In this document: positions 17,331-25,844 of the stretch, in pieces
Layout of the letters: each line of letters starts with the position of its first letter
Numbering within the stretch: position 1 is the stretch's first letter
Assembly: GCF_033110965.1 (NCBI RefSeq)
Contig: NZ_CP137003.1
Coordinates: forward strand, 3,472,001 to 3,536,000
Direction: 5' to 3'
From: Raineyella sp. LH-20
Lineage (GTDB): Bacteria; Actinomycetota; Actinomycetes; Propionibacteriales; Propionibacteriaceae
Length of the DNA stretch: 64,000 nt
Notes under the pieces: model-generated
Told to the model about the DNA's origin: nothing
Database searches by the model: none
Seen by the model: only the letters and a program-made list of their open reading frames with translations
Translations under genes and position numbers: made by a program

Positions 17331-18214
17331 GACGACTCACCGCCTCCACCACTCGGAGCGGCCAGAGCGAGCGCGAGGATCAGATCGTCGTCGCGGAGCA
17401 GTAGGTCGAGCGTTTCGCCCAGCAGCAGCCGGAGCAGGATGCCGCGACCGCTGCTGGTGGCGACGTAGGCCGGGTGCGGGTTCCCGAGCAGCGCCTTCAG
17501 CAGTGCGGCCCAGGAGCGGCGCGGGAGGTCGAGCAGTGCCCGCGCGTGCCGGTCGCGGCGCAGCGTCTCGTAGGCGGACTGGCGGGTGCCGGCTTTCGTC
17601 AACGCCCCGCAGACGTGCTCGACCGCGGCCCGTGCGGTGTCGGCGGGCCAGTCGAGCAGGCACAGCATCGCGATGGCGTCCTCGGCCGCCGATCCAGCGG
17701 ACATGCACGCTTGCGCTGACCCGAGACTGTCGCGCGGTTCCGGTTCGAGGTCGCTGGGACGCAGGTCGGTGGTGTGGAACGCGGGATGATAGTCGGCCAG
17801 CGCGGTGTCGCGTTCGGAGAACCGTTCAGGATCGTGGAACGCCGAAACGTGCGCGCGACGAGCCTGGTGCACCGAGCAGAGCAGGCCTTGGGCGCGTTCC
17901 TCGTAGACGCAGGTGATCCGCACGGCGTGGGTGATGATCGCCCACGGATCGTTGGCCTCGCGGGTCGAGCGGTACTGCATCGCGTCGAACGCCGCCGTCA
18001 CCGCTTCCCAGGTGTCGAGCCTGTGTTTCCTCGCGAGAGCGCGGTACTTGTCGGCGGCGAACTCCATCAGGTCGCGGGCCACCGGGTCGTGAACCCAGGC
18101 ATCCTCGCCGCCCTCGGCGAGGCGATTGAGCAGGGCACGCAGGCCCTCGCCGGTGGTGAAGTCCTCAGCCCCGTCGGCCGTCTGCTCGGTGCTGGTGCTG
18201 GTTGGTCTGGTCAT
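17327..18214 (-). CDS. Conserved ICE protein of unknown function
   Basis: 295 residues from ATG at 18214, preceded by AGGAGG. It is mainly helical and His/Arg/Asp-rich, with no clear catalytic motif (YRALARKHRLDTWEAVTAAFDAM is one conserved-looking stretch). The C-terminal half shows a repeated-helix look (AYETLRRDRHARALLDLPRRSW). It is coupled to the ParB-domain gene. A CAGGTGCGCAC element lies 21-33 bp upstream of the start. Confidence 0.65.
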   Translation of the reverse strand: MTRPTSTSTEQTADGAEDFTTGEGLRALLNRLAEGGEDAWVHDPVARDLMEFAADKYRALARKHRLDTWEAVTAAFDAMQYRSTREANDPWAIITHAVRITCVYEERAQGLLCSVHQARRAHVSAFHDPERFSERDTALADYHPAFHTTDLRPSDLEPEPRDSLGSAQACMSAGSAAEDAIAMLCLLDWPADTARAAVEHVCGALTKAGTRQSAYETLRRDRHARALLDLPRRSWAALLKALLGNPHPAYVATSSGRGILLRLLLGETLDLLLRDDDLILALALAAPSGGGGESS

Positions 18215-18234
18215 GGTGTCGGCACCTCCTGGCA

Positions 18235-18247
18235 GGCAGGTGCGCAC
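18235..18247. promoter_or_regulatory. Recurring GGCAGGTGCGC element upstream of transfer genes
   Basis: GGCAGGTGCGCAC is here 21 bp upstream of the gene starting at 18214. Close relatives occur at 3628-3638 (before ssb), about 8316-8328 (before the gene starting at 8290), 12717-12727 (before the pilin-like gene), 16299-16307 (near the VirB8-like start) and 18345-18354. In gene orientation the core is GCGCACCTGCC. Repeated placement ahead of minus-strand transfer genes suggests a regulator or promoter site. Confidence 0.5.
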
Positions 18248-18307
18248 TCGCTCCCACGAGCGCGTCCTGCATGCCGATGCCGTCGCAGCCATGACCTGTC
18301 ACCACCG

Positions 18308-18712
18308 TCAACTCATCGAGACCCCGGAGCGGGACACCTGCGAGGCAGGTGCGGTGCTGCACCCGAACGCCGAGATCGGCGGCAACCGCCGGGCGCGATC
18401 CCCGAGACGACGAACACCTGCACCGAGCGGGGTGCGGGTGCGGCGTGCCAGCTCGGCCTGGAAGTCGAGACCCCGCCCGGCCGCGTGCGCCGAGTGCCGG
18501 GCGATCAAGTCAGTGGGGCGCACCCACTCCACGCCTCGCCCACGAACGAGCGCGTGCCGCTTGTCGTCGCGGGCGACCGGCGCGGCCCGCACCGCCTCCG
18601 GCGTACTCATCACTTCGACCGACTCGGGGCGCTCCCGCGGCTCCTCGGGCACCAGCCGTGCGGGATCGGGCCTCGCGGAATCGTTGCGCTGGGGGTTCTC
18701 AGTGGTGTTCAT
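18308..18712 (-). CDS. Small basic protein of unknown function
   Basis: 134 residues, Arg-rich, with a central conserved-looking block GVEWVRPTDLIARHSAHAAGRGLDFQ. The start overlaps the stop of the DUF2637 gene (ATGA). The last ~45 codons overlap inverted repeats, so the true gene could end differently. By position and charge it could be a relaxosome accessory protein; this is a guess. Confidence 0.5.
   Translation of the reverse strand: MNTTENPQRNDSARPDPARLVPEEPRERPESVEVMSTPEAVRAAPVARDDKRHALVRGRGVEWVRPTDLIARHSAHAAGRGLDFQAELARRTRTPLGAGVRRLGDRARRLPPISAFGCSTAPASQVSRSGVSMS
18335..18351. repeat. Perfect inverted repeat CACCTGC-GAG-GCAGGTG
   Basis: Seven-base arms surround a 3-base loop. The half-site CACCTG/CAGGTG is the same as in the element seen upstream of other transfer genes and near the relaxase (61427-61439). 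It lies in the 3' end of the small gene 18308-18712. Confidence 0.5.
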
Positions 18713-19392
18713 GGGATCGTCTCCTCCCGCTCGTCGGCGGTGTCAGTGGTGTCAGTGAGGTGCGCGACGGCGAACCAGCGGCCCACGGTCGAGGGATGCA
18801 CCCCGAGTTCGCGGGCGATCCGCTTGTTCGACCAGCCCGCCTCGCGCAGCTCCCACCCCAGCGCCCGCCGATCCGCCACACCCTCATCGCGACGGTTGGC
18901 CTCCATCTCGCCAGGCGGCAGCGCAGGCATCGAATCCGCGGTGTTCGTCGAGAACGAGTCGGCAGTGGCGGGTTCCGCATGGGGGTCGGTGGTGCGGGTG
19001 AGAATCACGGTCAGGTGCGTGATGGCCAGCAGCACGACGGGCGGCACCGCGGCGACCGAGGCCGCGAGCATCCTTGGCACGTCGGCGTCCGCGGCGACGA
19101 CAGCATGAATGGCGTTCGCCGTCACCGACACGAGCGCGCCGCCTACCAGCAGCGCCCACGGATACCAGGCCGAGCGCTGCCCGGCGAGCGCGACGACGGC
19201 AACCGTGGCGACGACGATGATGCCGTCCACGATCAGCGGCCACGCCCACGCCTGCCCAGCCCCGATCCCGGAGCGAGCAGCCAGATCGGCCAACGACGTG
19301 AACGACAGCCAGAACGCCCCGGCGGCGATGAACACCGTCCCCGCGACCGCCGTCATCGCGGCCCAGCGCCGCCCTCCCGATTCACGCCTCAC
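18709..19392 (-). CDS. DUF2637 membrane protein with helix-turn-helix tail, copy 1
   Basis: 227 residues from GTG at 19392, overlapping the primase stop. Four hydrophobic segments occupy residues 10-125 (including WAWPLIVDGIIVVATVAVVAL and PPVVLLAITHLTVILT), the signature of DUF2637 (SpdB-like) spreading proteins of actinobacterial elements. The C terminus carries a Hin/resolvase-like helix-turn-helix (WSNKRIARELGVHPSTVGRWF). A second copy is at 40493-41425. Confidence 0.85.
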   Translation of the reverse strand: MRRESGGRRWAAMTAVAGTVFIAAGAFWLSFTSLADLAARSGIGAGQAWAWPLIVDGIIVVATVAVVALAGQRSAWYPWALLVGGALVSVTANAIHAVVAADADVPRMLAASVAAVPPVVLLAITHLTVILTRTTDPHAEPATADSFSTNTADSMPALPPGEMEANRRDEGVADRRALGWELREAGWSNKRIARELGVHPSTVGRWFAVAHLTDTTDTADEREETIP

Positions 19393-20324
19393 AGCCCAGC
19401 CCTCCCCAAGGCTGCGGACGGTGGGCTCGCCGAGCGACCGAACCACCGACCCGCGCTCTGGCTCCGGCCGCCGGGCGTCACTTCGGATGCGGGCTGGGTG
19501 GCTCGGTAGGCGGAGCGCACGGTCGTGGTGATCTCGCGATCACCCAGACCCGCCGACTGTGCCGCAGCACCCAGCGCATCGAGCGCCTCGGCGGGCGAGA
19601 CGCCGTTCTCTGCGAGGCGGCAGGCAGCCCAGAACAGGCCTCGGTTCCGCTCGCCCTCACCCCGCCCAGCGACCCACGTCGCCAACCGCTCAGCATCCTC
19701 ATCCATCGAGCCGCTGCTGGCGCGTAGTGGAGCGACGGGGCGCGGGTCGAGGAAGTCCCGCAGACGGGCCGCGTCCACATGACCGACCGAGTGCGCGGCG
19801 ATGTCCGCGACCTCGTAGCGGCACACACTGCCGTCGATGATTCGCCGGGAGGGAGGAGCGATGATGTAGCCGCCGTCGCCCCGGAAGTCGACGCCCGCGG
19901 TGGCTGCCTGCCACGACCGCTGCTCGCGGCCCGGGGTCGCCGGGAAGTACACGTGCGCGCCTCCGGTGGGTGTGCGCACGAGCAGACCCGCGCCATCGAC
20001 GAGCCCCGCGTCGGTGGCGCGCTGGAACGCCGCGCGGCCGTCGTGGGGGCCGTGGACATCGACATCGACGACGACAACGCCGGATGGAGCGCCGGTCGGG
20101 ATGCCGATGTTCGCGTTCGGTGTGCGCGACCACCACGCGGCAACCTGTTCCGGGTCGCTGCTCGCATCGAGGAACCCACGGCGGGTCAGCGGACGCTTCC
20201 CCTCGACGACGCACGGAAACACGGGCACGCCAGCCGCCGCGAGGCTCCGCGCCGCGAGCCCCAGGCTCGGTGAACGATCCACGCGAATGAGCGCCGCCAG
20301 GACATCGAATGCTTCGGGCATCAC
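19389..20324 (-). CDS. Bifunctional DNA primase/polymerase (Prim-Pol), copy 1
   Basis: 311 residues. The N-terminal AEP primase-polymerase fold shows GVPVFPCVVEGKRPLTRRGF, ANIGIPTGAPSGVVVVDVDVH with the catalytic DxD, and PTGGAHVYFP. The C-terminal helical part (ERNRGLFWAACRLAENGVS) resembles the usual accessory domain. It should replicate or convert the transferred single strand. It is coupled by 4-bp overlaps to ArdC and DUF2637. A diverged second copy is at 41422-42351. Confidence 0.9.
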   Translation of the reverse strand: MMPEAFDVLAALIRVDRSPSLGLAARSLAAAGVPVFPCVVEGKRPLTRRGFLDASSDPEQVAAWWSRTPNANIGIPTGAPSGVVVVDVDVHGPHDGRAAFQRATDAGLVDGAGLLVRTPTGGAHVYFPATPGREQRSWQAATAGVDFRGDGGYIIAPPSRRIIDGSVCRYEVADIAAHSVGHVDAARLRDFLDPRPVAPLRASSGSMDEDAERLATWVAGRGEGERNRGLFWAACRLAENGVSPAEALDALGAAAQSAGLGDREITTTVRSAYRATQPASEVTPGGRSQSAGRWFGRSASPPSAALGRAGL

Positions 20325-21400
20325 AGCCTCCGCCCTGCCAGCGCTGGCGCCGACGCAGCACGCGGACGATCGGTCTCCACCGAGTTCGCAGCCGTACGGG
20401 AGGTGCGCGGACTGGGAGCGTCGCGTTCGAGTCCGGGCGGGGTGCCGTCGCCGACCTGGAGCGTGTCGAGCTGGTCGAGGATCGCCAGCGCGGTCTTCCG
20501 CACCCGCTCGCCGGTGGACTGCACCACCTGGACGGGCTCTTGGCCGTCCACGCGGGCGGCCCAGGTCGAGACGTACGGGATCGTGTACCCGGTGGTGTCC
20601 ATGCCGTGCGCGGCACCGATCATCAGCGCGACGGACTCGGCTTCGACCTCGCGGATGCCGCGATGCTGACGTGCTTCCTCGTCGTCGGGATCGTGCATCA
20701 GCACGTGCGCCAGCTCGTGCGCGAGCGTCTTGACCTGCGCAGCAGGGTCCATGTTCTCCCGCACCGCTACCGTGCGCTCCTCATAGTCGGTCATGCCGTT
20801 CGCGCCGGAGATCATCCCCTCGTGTGGCACCCGCAGCACCTCGAACCCCGCGCCGCGAATCTGCCCGGCCAGCCCGTCCCACAGCCCCGAGGGTGCTTCG
20901 CCTTCCAGCAGCGTCGGAGCGGGCGGAACTGGCAATGGTTCTCCGTCGGTCTGGGAGGCATCCCACACGTAGGCCGGCCGGGCTCCGACCATCCGCGAGC
21001 GCACCACCTCGCCGGCCTTCGGCGTCTCCCTCGGCCCGAGCCGCCGCCACGAGCCCGCATCGGCAGGGGTCGCGGTGGCGAACCGGCCCGTCACGGGCGC
21101 GAAGATCATGTAGCCCGGCTGGCCCTTCATCACCTGCCGACCGAGCCCCTGCCACTGCCGGTACCCGGCAACCAGGGTGGGGAAGGGTTCGGGCACGCGG
21201 CCTGCCTCGAACGCGGCTTCGTGCTGCACCCAGATCAGCATCGTGTTGTTGAACGACCGCGACCGGAACCGCGCCGCGAAGGCGAGCGCCTGGCGCCAGT
21301 CGTCACCCGAGACCAGCGACTCGACCGCGCCGGTCAGCTTCTCGTGCAGCTCGTCGAGCTTCGCCTCTCGCGCCGCGCGGGCGTCCTCGTTCGATGCCAT
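20321..21400 (-). CDS. ArdC-like antirestriction/ssDNA-binding protein with zinc metallopeptidase motif, copy 1
   Basis: 359 residues from ATG at 21400 (AGAGGAGG upstream). The ArdC N-terminal ssDNA-binding domain spans about 10-150 (FAARFRSRSFNNTMLIWVQHE, then GYMIFAPV). The C-terminal ImmA/IrrE-like zinc domain carries HELAHVLMHD (ligands His228, His232). ArdC proteins protect incoming ssDNA from restriction. It is the first gene of the block ArdC, Prim-Pol, DUF2637. A CACCTGGCAGGT palindrome (centre 21456) lies about 55 bp upstream. Confidence 0.87.
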   Translation of the reverse strand: MASNEDARAAREAKLDELHEKLTGAVESLVSGDDWRQALAFAARFRSRSFNNTMLIWVQHEAAFEAGRVPEPFPTLVAGYRQWQGLGRQVMKGQPGYMIFAPVTGRFATATPADAGSWRRLGPRETPKAGEVVRSRMVGARPAYVWDASQTDGEPLPVPPAPTLLEGEAPSGLWDGLAGQIRGAGFEVLRVPHEGMISGANGMTDYEERTVAVRENMDPAAQVKTLAHELAHVLMHDPDDEEARQHRGIREVEAESVALMIGAAHGMDTTGYTIPYVSTWAARVDGQEPVQVVQSTGERVRKTALAILDQLDTLQVGDGTPPGLERDAPSPRTSRTAANSVETDRPRAASAPALAGRRL

Positions 21401-21544
21401 GCTCCGGCCTCCTCTTCGGCGGGCCGCGACGCGGCTGCGCGCGGCGGTACACCTGGCAGGTAGGCGCGAACACCCGCGCCCAGACCGTGAGCTGGACATC
21501 GTTCACCTCCTTGAGGCAGCCCGAGCCGAGACCGGGACGCAACA

Positions 21545-21650
21545 TTGAGCATGCTCAAAATGCCCCGGAGTCCTGTTCTAACACTGACCGTTGAGCATGC
21601 GCAAGCCTTGATTTGTGCATGCTCAACGAGTACGGTTTGAGCATGCACAA
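21545..21650. promoter_or_regulatory. Cluster of four 14-bp operators, TTGNGCATGCNCAA
   Basis: Sites are TTGAGCATGCTCAA (21545-21558, perfect palindrome), TTGAGCATGCGCAA (21591-21604), TTGTGCATGCTCAA (21613-21626) and TTGAGCATGCACAA (21637-21650). Start-to-start spacing is 46, 22 and 24 bp, about two helical turns for the last three. They fill the gap between the divergent ArdC block and the XRE gene, so the XRE protein is the likely binder, repressing itself and perhaps the ArdC block. Confidence 0.85.
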
Positions 21651-21711
21651 CCACCTTCTGGGTGGACTACATCGATGCCTTGCCCGTTGCGAAGGGAAGG
21701 GGGTCACCGTC

Positions 21712-22143
21712 ATGACCGAAGACGAGAGCCAGGCTGCGGCCGAAGACCTCGCCAAACGTCTGCGGCTCCTGATGGATGTCGCCGTCGCCGAGTCCGGCAC
21801 GGAGCCGACCTACTCGCAGATCGCCGGCTACCTCCAAGAACGAGGCACCAACCTGTCGCGGTCGCGCTGGACGTACATGGTCAACGGCCACCGCTACGTC
21901 CAAGACCCCGCCGTCTTCGAAGGGCTCGCGGAGTTCTTCGACGTGGACGCCGCGTTCCTGCTCGGCGAGGACGGTGCTGCCACTCCCGAGAAGGTCTCTG
22001 CGCAGCTCGACCTGGTTCGGTCCATGCGTGCCGCGAAGGTGAAGTCCTACGCTGCCCGCACCCTCGGCGATATCTCGCCGAAAGCACTCCACGCCATCAC
22101 CAAGTTCCTGGACGAGGAAATGACACACATGCCCGAGCACTGA
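21712..22143 (+). CDS. XRE/EspR-like helix-turn-helix regulator
   Basis: 143 residues from ATG at 21712 (AGGGAAGGGGG upstream); an open frame extends back through the operators and is unlikely to be translated. The N-terminal helix-turn-helix (PTYSQIAGYLQERGTNLSRS, then RWTYMVNGHRYVQDPAVFEG) and the long helical C terminus resemble EspR-like dimers. It is the first gene of a four-gene plus-strand module and presumably binds the operators immediately upstream. Confidence 0.83.
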   Translation: MTEDESQAAAEDLAKRLRLLMDVAVAESGTEPTYSQIAGYLQERGTNLSRSRWTYMVNGHRYVQDPAVFEGLAEFFDVDAAFLLGEDGAATPEKVSAQLDLVRSMRAAKVKSYAARTLGDISPKALHAITKFLDEEMTHMPEH

Positions 22144-22202
22144 CCGGTACCGCACGATGGAGCCGCCACCGGTCCCTGCTCCCTACAGAGAAGGGGCGAA
22201 CC

Positions 22203-22667
22203 GTGAAGATCGAACAGACCGTATCGGCGGCCGTCGCGGGCCTTGAGCTCGGCAATACCTTCGCCCTTGACGATCTCCTCCACACCGTCCAAGACCGGCG
22301 GCACCGTAGGCTCCGCGTCGTCGAACTCGCAGACCTCGACACCCACGACGGCCTCTGCGCGCTCTGGCTCTCCACCGATGCCGAAGACGTCGTGCTTCAC
22401 GCCCGCAGCGACTCCGCGCTGCATCGCCAGCAGTTCGTGCTCCACGAGCTCGCCCACATGATCCTTGGCCACGGCGAAGGCGACGGCTGTGCAGTCGGGG
22501 AGGTACTGCTGCCCAACATCCCGCCGTACACCAGAGGTCGCCTGCTCAGGCGGCAAGACCTCGACAGCGAAACCGAGATCGCCGCCGAGTCCCTCGCCGA
22601 CCGGCTCGCCGCCGGCATCCGAGGGTCGGTGTTCGCAGAGTCCAGATACTCGGAGATATTCGGATGA
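22203..22667 (+). CDS. ImmA/IrrE-type zinc metallopeptidase
   Basis: 154 residues from GTG at 22203. The zinc motif HELAHMILGH starts at residue 81, with a likely third ligand in the downstream ETEIAAESLADRLA segment. ImmA/IrrE peptidases cleave or inactivate partner XRE repressors, and this one sits directly behind such a regulator (60 bp apart). It is coupled to the next gene by an ATGA overlap. Confidence 0.85.
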   Translation: MKIEQTVSAAVAGLELGNTFALDDLLHTVQDRRHRRLRVVELADLDTHDGLCALWLSTDAEDVVLHARSDSALHRQQFVLHELAHMILGHGEGDGCAVGEVLLPNIPPYTRGRLLRRQDLDSETEIAAESLADRLAAGIRGSVFAESRYSEIFG

Positions 22668-23674
22668 TCCAGACGCTCGTCGCAACGCTCATGTGGGCGC
22701 TCGTGGCGAGCCTGCTCATCTTCCGACGCAAACGCACCGACCGAAGCATCACCTACGCCGCCCTCACCATCGCCATCGCGATGACGCTCAACGTGGATGC
22801 CGCCTACAGCGCCGTCGATCGACTGCTCGGTGGCACCAACCTCGCCACCCTGATCGCGGACGCGCTCCTGATGACCGGGCTGTTCTTCCTCGGCCGCGGC
22901 GTCATGAAGACCGGCGAGTACCGGCCCAGGCTCGTCCGAGCCGCCGTCAGCATCCCCGTCCTGCTCGTCGCGCTGCTCGCGATCACCGCATCGTTCCTGC
23001 TCATCGACCGCGGCACCACTACCACACGATTTATGATCGACCTCGGCGCACAGCCAGCGGCGGCGGTCTACTCGATCATCAACTTCACCTACTGCCTCGT
23101 CATTGTCGTGGCGATGCTCGTCCTCGCCATAAGGCAGTACCGGCACAACACCGGCATCCAGCACCTCCCCGCGGCACTGTTGAGCCTGGGGTCGGCGTTC
23201 GGCGTCGCGCTCTGCCTCGCCGTGATCGTCATGGACGTTGCCCACGCCACGGGCCACCTCGACCTCATGCACACTATCCAGTCCGCCTACGATCCGCTCT
23301 CCGTCCTGACCTTCGTGTTCCTCTGTGCCGGGTTCGCGATCCAGCCTGCCGTCCGTCGCGCTCAGCACCGCGCCCGGCAGAGGCAGACCGTCGCCCTCAC
23401 AGCGCAGCTGGAGTCGCTTTGGCACCAGGCGACGCGCGCACGGCCCGGGCTGAGCCAGGCCGACCCCCTCGCCGCCAGTAGCGAAGACCCCGAAGGGCAC
23501 CTCCACCGAGTGATCGTCGAAATCCGCGACGCGATGATCGACCCTCGCATCACCTTCGACATCAGCACCGACGACCGCGACCTGCTCGAACGCGCCGAGA
23601 GCCACCTCGTCGGAAGCGACAGTGCCCTCGCGACGACCTCGCCCGTTCCCTACGTCGAGGAGCGGGAGTCGTGA
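22664..23674 (+). CDS. MAB_1171c-like (DUF6545-type) integral membrane protein
   Basis: 336 residues. About seven transmembrane helices lie in the first 230 residues. The cytosolic C-terminal segment contains LHRVIVEIRDAMIDPR, the hallmark stretch of the actinobacterial MAB_1171c family, usually labelled a putative transporter. Function is unknown. This family is repeatedly found after an XRE gene and an ImmA peptidase, as here, with 4-bp overlaps on both sides. Confidence 0.7.
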   Translation: MIQTLVATLMWALVASLLIFRRKRTDRSITYAALTIAIAMTLNVDAAYSAVDRLLGGTNLATLIADALLMTGLFFLGRGVMKTGEYRPRLVRAAVSIPVLLVALLAITASFLLIDRGTTTTRFMIDLGAQPAAAVYSIINFTYCLVIVVAMLVLAIRQYRHNTGIQHLPAALLSLGSAFGVALCLAVIVMDVAHATGHLDLMHTIQSAYDPLSVLTFVFLCAGFAIQPAVRRAQHRARQRQTVALTAQLESLWHQATRARPGLSQADPLAASSEDPEGHLHRVIVEIRDAMIDPRITFDISTDDRDLLERAESHLVGSDSALATTSPVPYVEERES

Positions 23675-24807
23675 TAGGCCGCATCGCTCTCGGCGCTGGG
23701 GCCGCGGCGGCAGCGGTTGCCGGGGTCGGGTGGGCCATCGCGCGGCGGCTCACCGCACCCGTCGGCCCACGAATGTTCGACCTCACCGTTCGAGGCGTCG
23801 AGTACACCGACGACGGCGACCTGATCGTGCTCGACCGCACCGACCAGGCCGCCGCGCCAGGCATCTACAATCTCTGGTTCGAGCACGGCGGCTGGGCGCA
23901 GCTCGCCACAGATAGCGTCGATCGAGGACCCACCCGCGTCGCTCGCAGGATCACGGGCACCACATCGGGTTTCACTCCGAAGACCGGCGATTGCGCCTCC
24001 TGGAGCGGCATCTACTACGCCACCCCAGCCGACGCCGGACTCCACACACGCGACATCACCATCACGACCCCCGCAGGACCATGCCCGGCCTGGCGCATCG
24101 ACGGCGACCTCGCGACCTGGGCCATCCACATCCACGGCCTCGGCAGCACCCGCGCCGGCACCCTCCGCGGCGTCCTCGCCGCAACCGAACTCGGCTACAC
24201 CTCCCTCGTCGTCAGCTACCGCAACACAGCAGAAGGGCCGCGAGTTGGCACCGGCCGGACGACCTTCGGCTACGCAGAGACGAGCGACGTTGACGAGGCC
24301 ATCGGGTACGCCGTCCGACGAGGAGCCGAACAGGTCGTGATCTTCGGCTGGTCGATGGGTGCCGCTGTCGCTCTCCAGCTCGCCGACCACCCGCGACATC
24401 CGGGACTGATCGCCGCGCTCGTACTCGACTCCCCAGTCCTCAACTGGACCGAAGTCATCAAGTCCAACTGCGCCCGCAGCGGATGGCCTGCAGCAGCCGG
24501 GCACCTCGCGATCCCGTGGCTCACCCTCGACCCACTGGCACGCGCAGTCGGCCTGCCAGGACGCATCCCACTTCCCACCTTCGACTGGACATCCCGAGCC
24601 GTAGAGCTCAACACGCCGACCCTGATCCTCCACGGCACCCGAGACGACTCCGTGCCGATCCGGCTCTCACAAGCACTCCGAGACGCTCGCCCGGACCTCG
24701 TTGAGCTTGAGACCTTCGATGCCGGCCACACCCTCTGCTGGAACAGCGATCTGGACCGCTGGCGGAACACGGTGACCGCCTGGCTCAAGGTGCGCATCCC
24801 ACGCTGA
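23671..24807 (+). CDS. Membrane-anchored alpha/beta hydrolase
   Basis: 378 residues from GTG at 23671. An N-terminal anchor (GRIALGAGAAAAAVAGVGWAI) is followed by an alpha/beta hydrolase. The nucleophile elbow is GWSMGA (Ser near 228), the acid lies in LHGTRDDSVP, and the His lies in FDAGHTLCWN. The substrate is unknown, perhaps a lipid or peptide at the membrane. It is the last gene of the XRE/ImmA/MAB_1171c module and is coupled to it. Confidence 0.8.
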   Translation: MIGRIALGAGAAAAAVAGVGWAIARRLTAPVGPRMFDLTVRGVEYTDDGDLIVLDRTDQAAAPGIYNLWFEHGGWAQLATDSVDRGPTRVARRITGTTSGFTPKTGDCASWSGIYYATPADAGLHTRDITITTPAGPCPAWRIDGDLATWAIHIHGLGSTRAGTLRGVLAATELGYTSLVVSYRNTAEGPRVGTGRTTFGYAETSDVDEAIGYAVRRGAEQVVIFGWSMGAAVALQLADHPRHPGLIAALVLDSPVLNWTEVIKSNCARSGWPAAAGHLAIPWLTLDPLARAVGLPGRIPLPTFDWTSRAVELNTPTLILHGTRDDSVPIRLSQALRDARPDLVELETFDAGHTLCWNSDLDRWRNTVTAWLKVRIPR

Positions 24808-24942
24808 TCGGCAGAACGCAGCGGCCACTCTCGAAACCCGTCTCGTTCGGCCACGCCCGGAGAAACCCAACTCAAGCCGTACCTCAGCCGGTATCATCGT
24901 GGGTGTTGGCCTGCCTGGGCCATTGAGCGAGGGAGGACCAAC

Positions 24943-25203
24943 GTGGCTGAGCCGTGGCTGTCCGCAGACGACATCGCCGCCCACCTCGGGGTCACCAAAG
25001 ACACCGTCTACACCTGGATCGCCGAGAAGGCCATGCCCGCCCACAAGGTCGGACGCCTCTGGAAGTTCCAAGCCAGCGAGATAGACGACTGGGTGCGCGC
25101 GGGTGCGGCGGCCAGTGACCAAGAGCTCCACGTAGCCCATCCCGGTGTCGGTGGACGCTCCTACGCTCATGACAACGACGAGCACCGGGAGGGGGGAAGA
25201 TGA
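24943..25203 (+). CDS. Excisionase-type helix-turn-helix protein
   Basis: 86 residues from GTG at 24943 (GGGAGGACC upstream). The MerR/excisionase fold is clear: LSADDIAAHLGVTKDTVYTWIAEKAMPAHKVGRLWKF. It overlaps the following methylase gene (ATGA). It therefore probably regulates the restriction-like operon rather than acting as the ICE excisionase. A possible promoter -10 (GTATCAT) lies about 50 bp upstream. Confidence 0.8.
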   Translation: MAEPWLSADDIAAHLGVTKDTVYTWIAEKAMPAHKVGRLWKFQASEIDDWVRAGAAASDQELHVAHPGVGGRSYAHDNDEHREGGR

Positions 25204-25844
25204 ACCTGAAAGACGCCCAGCGCTTGGTGAAGTCCAAGCAACGCGTTGCGGACCACGGCGAGGTGTTCACGCCGGCGTGGATGGTCGAGGACATGCTCGA
25301 CCTCGTTAAGCACGAGTCTGAGCGGATCGACTCCCGCGTACTCGAACCCGCCTGCGGCTCGGGCAACTTCCTCATCCCCGTCCTGGCTCGCAAGCTCGCC
25401 ACGGTCGAGCTTCGGCACGGCAAGAGCGAGTTCGAGAAGCGCCACTACGCATTGTTCGCGCTCATGTGCACCTACGGTATCGAACTTCTCGCAGACAACG
25501 CCGAAGAGTGCCGTCACAATCTCGCCGAGGTGTTCAACACGTTCTTGGGTATCGGCAACGATGACCAGTGGGCACGAGCGGCCCGCGCGGTTCTCACCGT
25601 GAACATCGTCCAGGGCGATGCCTTGACCATGACCGTGCCAAGCGGCCAGCCGATCACCTTTCCTGAGTGGGGCTACCTCGGCAAAGGCAAGTTCCAGAGG
25701 CGCGACTTTCGCTACGACGACCTCACTCAGCGCGCCTCGTACGAGGGAACCCTATTCGGCGAGCTCGATGACGAGGACCTGTTCGTCCCCGCGCAGACTT
25801 ACCCGACGATGACCGTCATTCAGATCGCCGAGGCCGCCGCGTGA
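25200..25844 (+). CDS. N6-DNA-methylase-fold protein lacking the NPPY motif
   Basis: 214 residues. The N-terminal part has [11 protein letters not shown] and the SAM-binding motif [14 protein letters not shown] (residues 48-60) of amino-DNA methyltransferases. The catalytic motif IV (D/NPPY) and a target-recognition domain are absent. This small protein may bind SAM, act as a partner of the methyltransferase encoded next (GTGA overlap), or be a diverged methylase. Whether it is active alone cannot be told from sequence. Confidence 0.72.
   Translation: MNLKDAQRLVKSKQRVADHGEVFTPAWMVEDMLDLVKHESERIDSRVLEPACGSGNFLIPVLARKLATVELRHGKSEFEKRHYALFALMCTYGIELLADNAEECRHNLAEVFNTFLGIGNDDQWARAARAVLTVNIVQGDALTMTVPSGQPITFPEWGYLGKGKFQRRDFRYDDLTQRASYEGTLFGELDDEDLFVPAQTYPTMTVIQIAEAAA

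Noticed and set aside
24943-25203. HTH protein as the ICE excisionase
   Set aside because: The fold fits, but it overlaps the methylase gene start and is 23 kb from the recombinase, so local regulation of the restriction-like operon is more likely.
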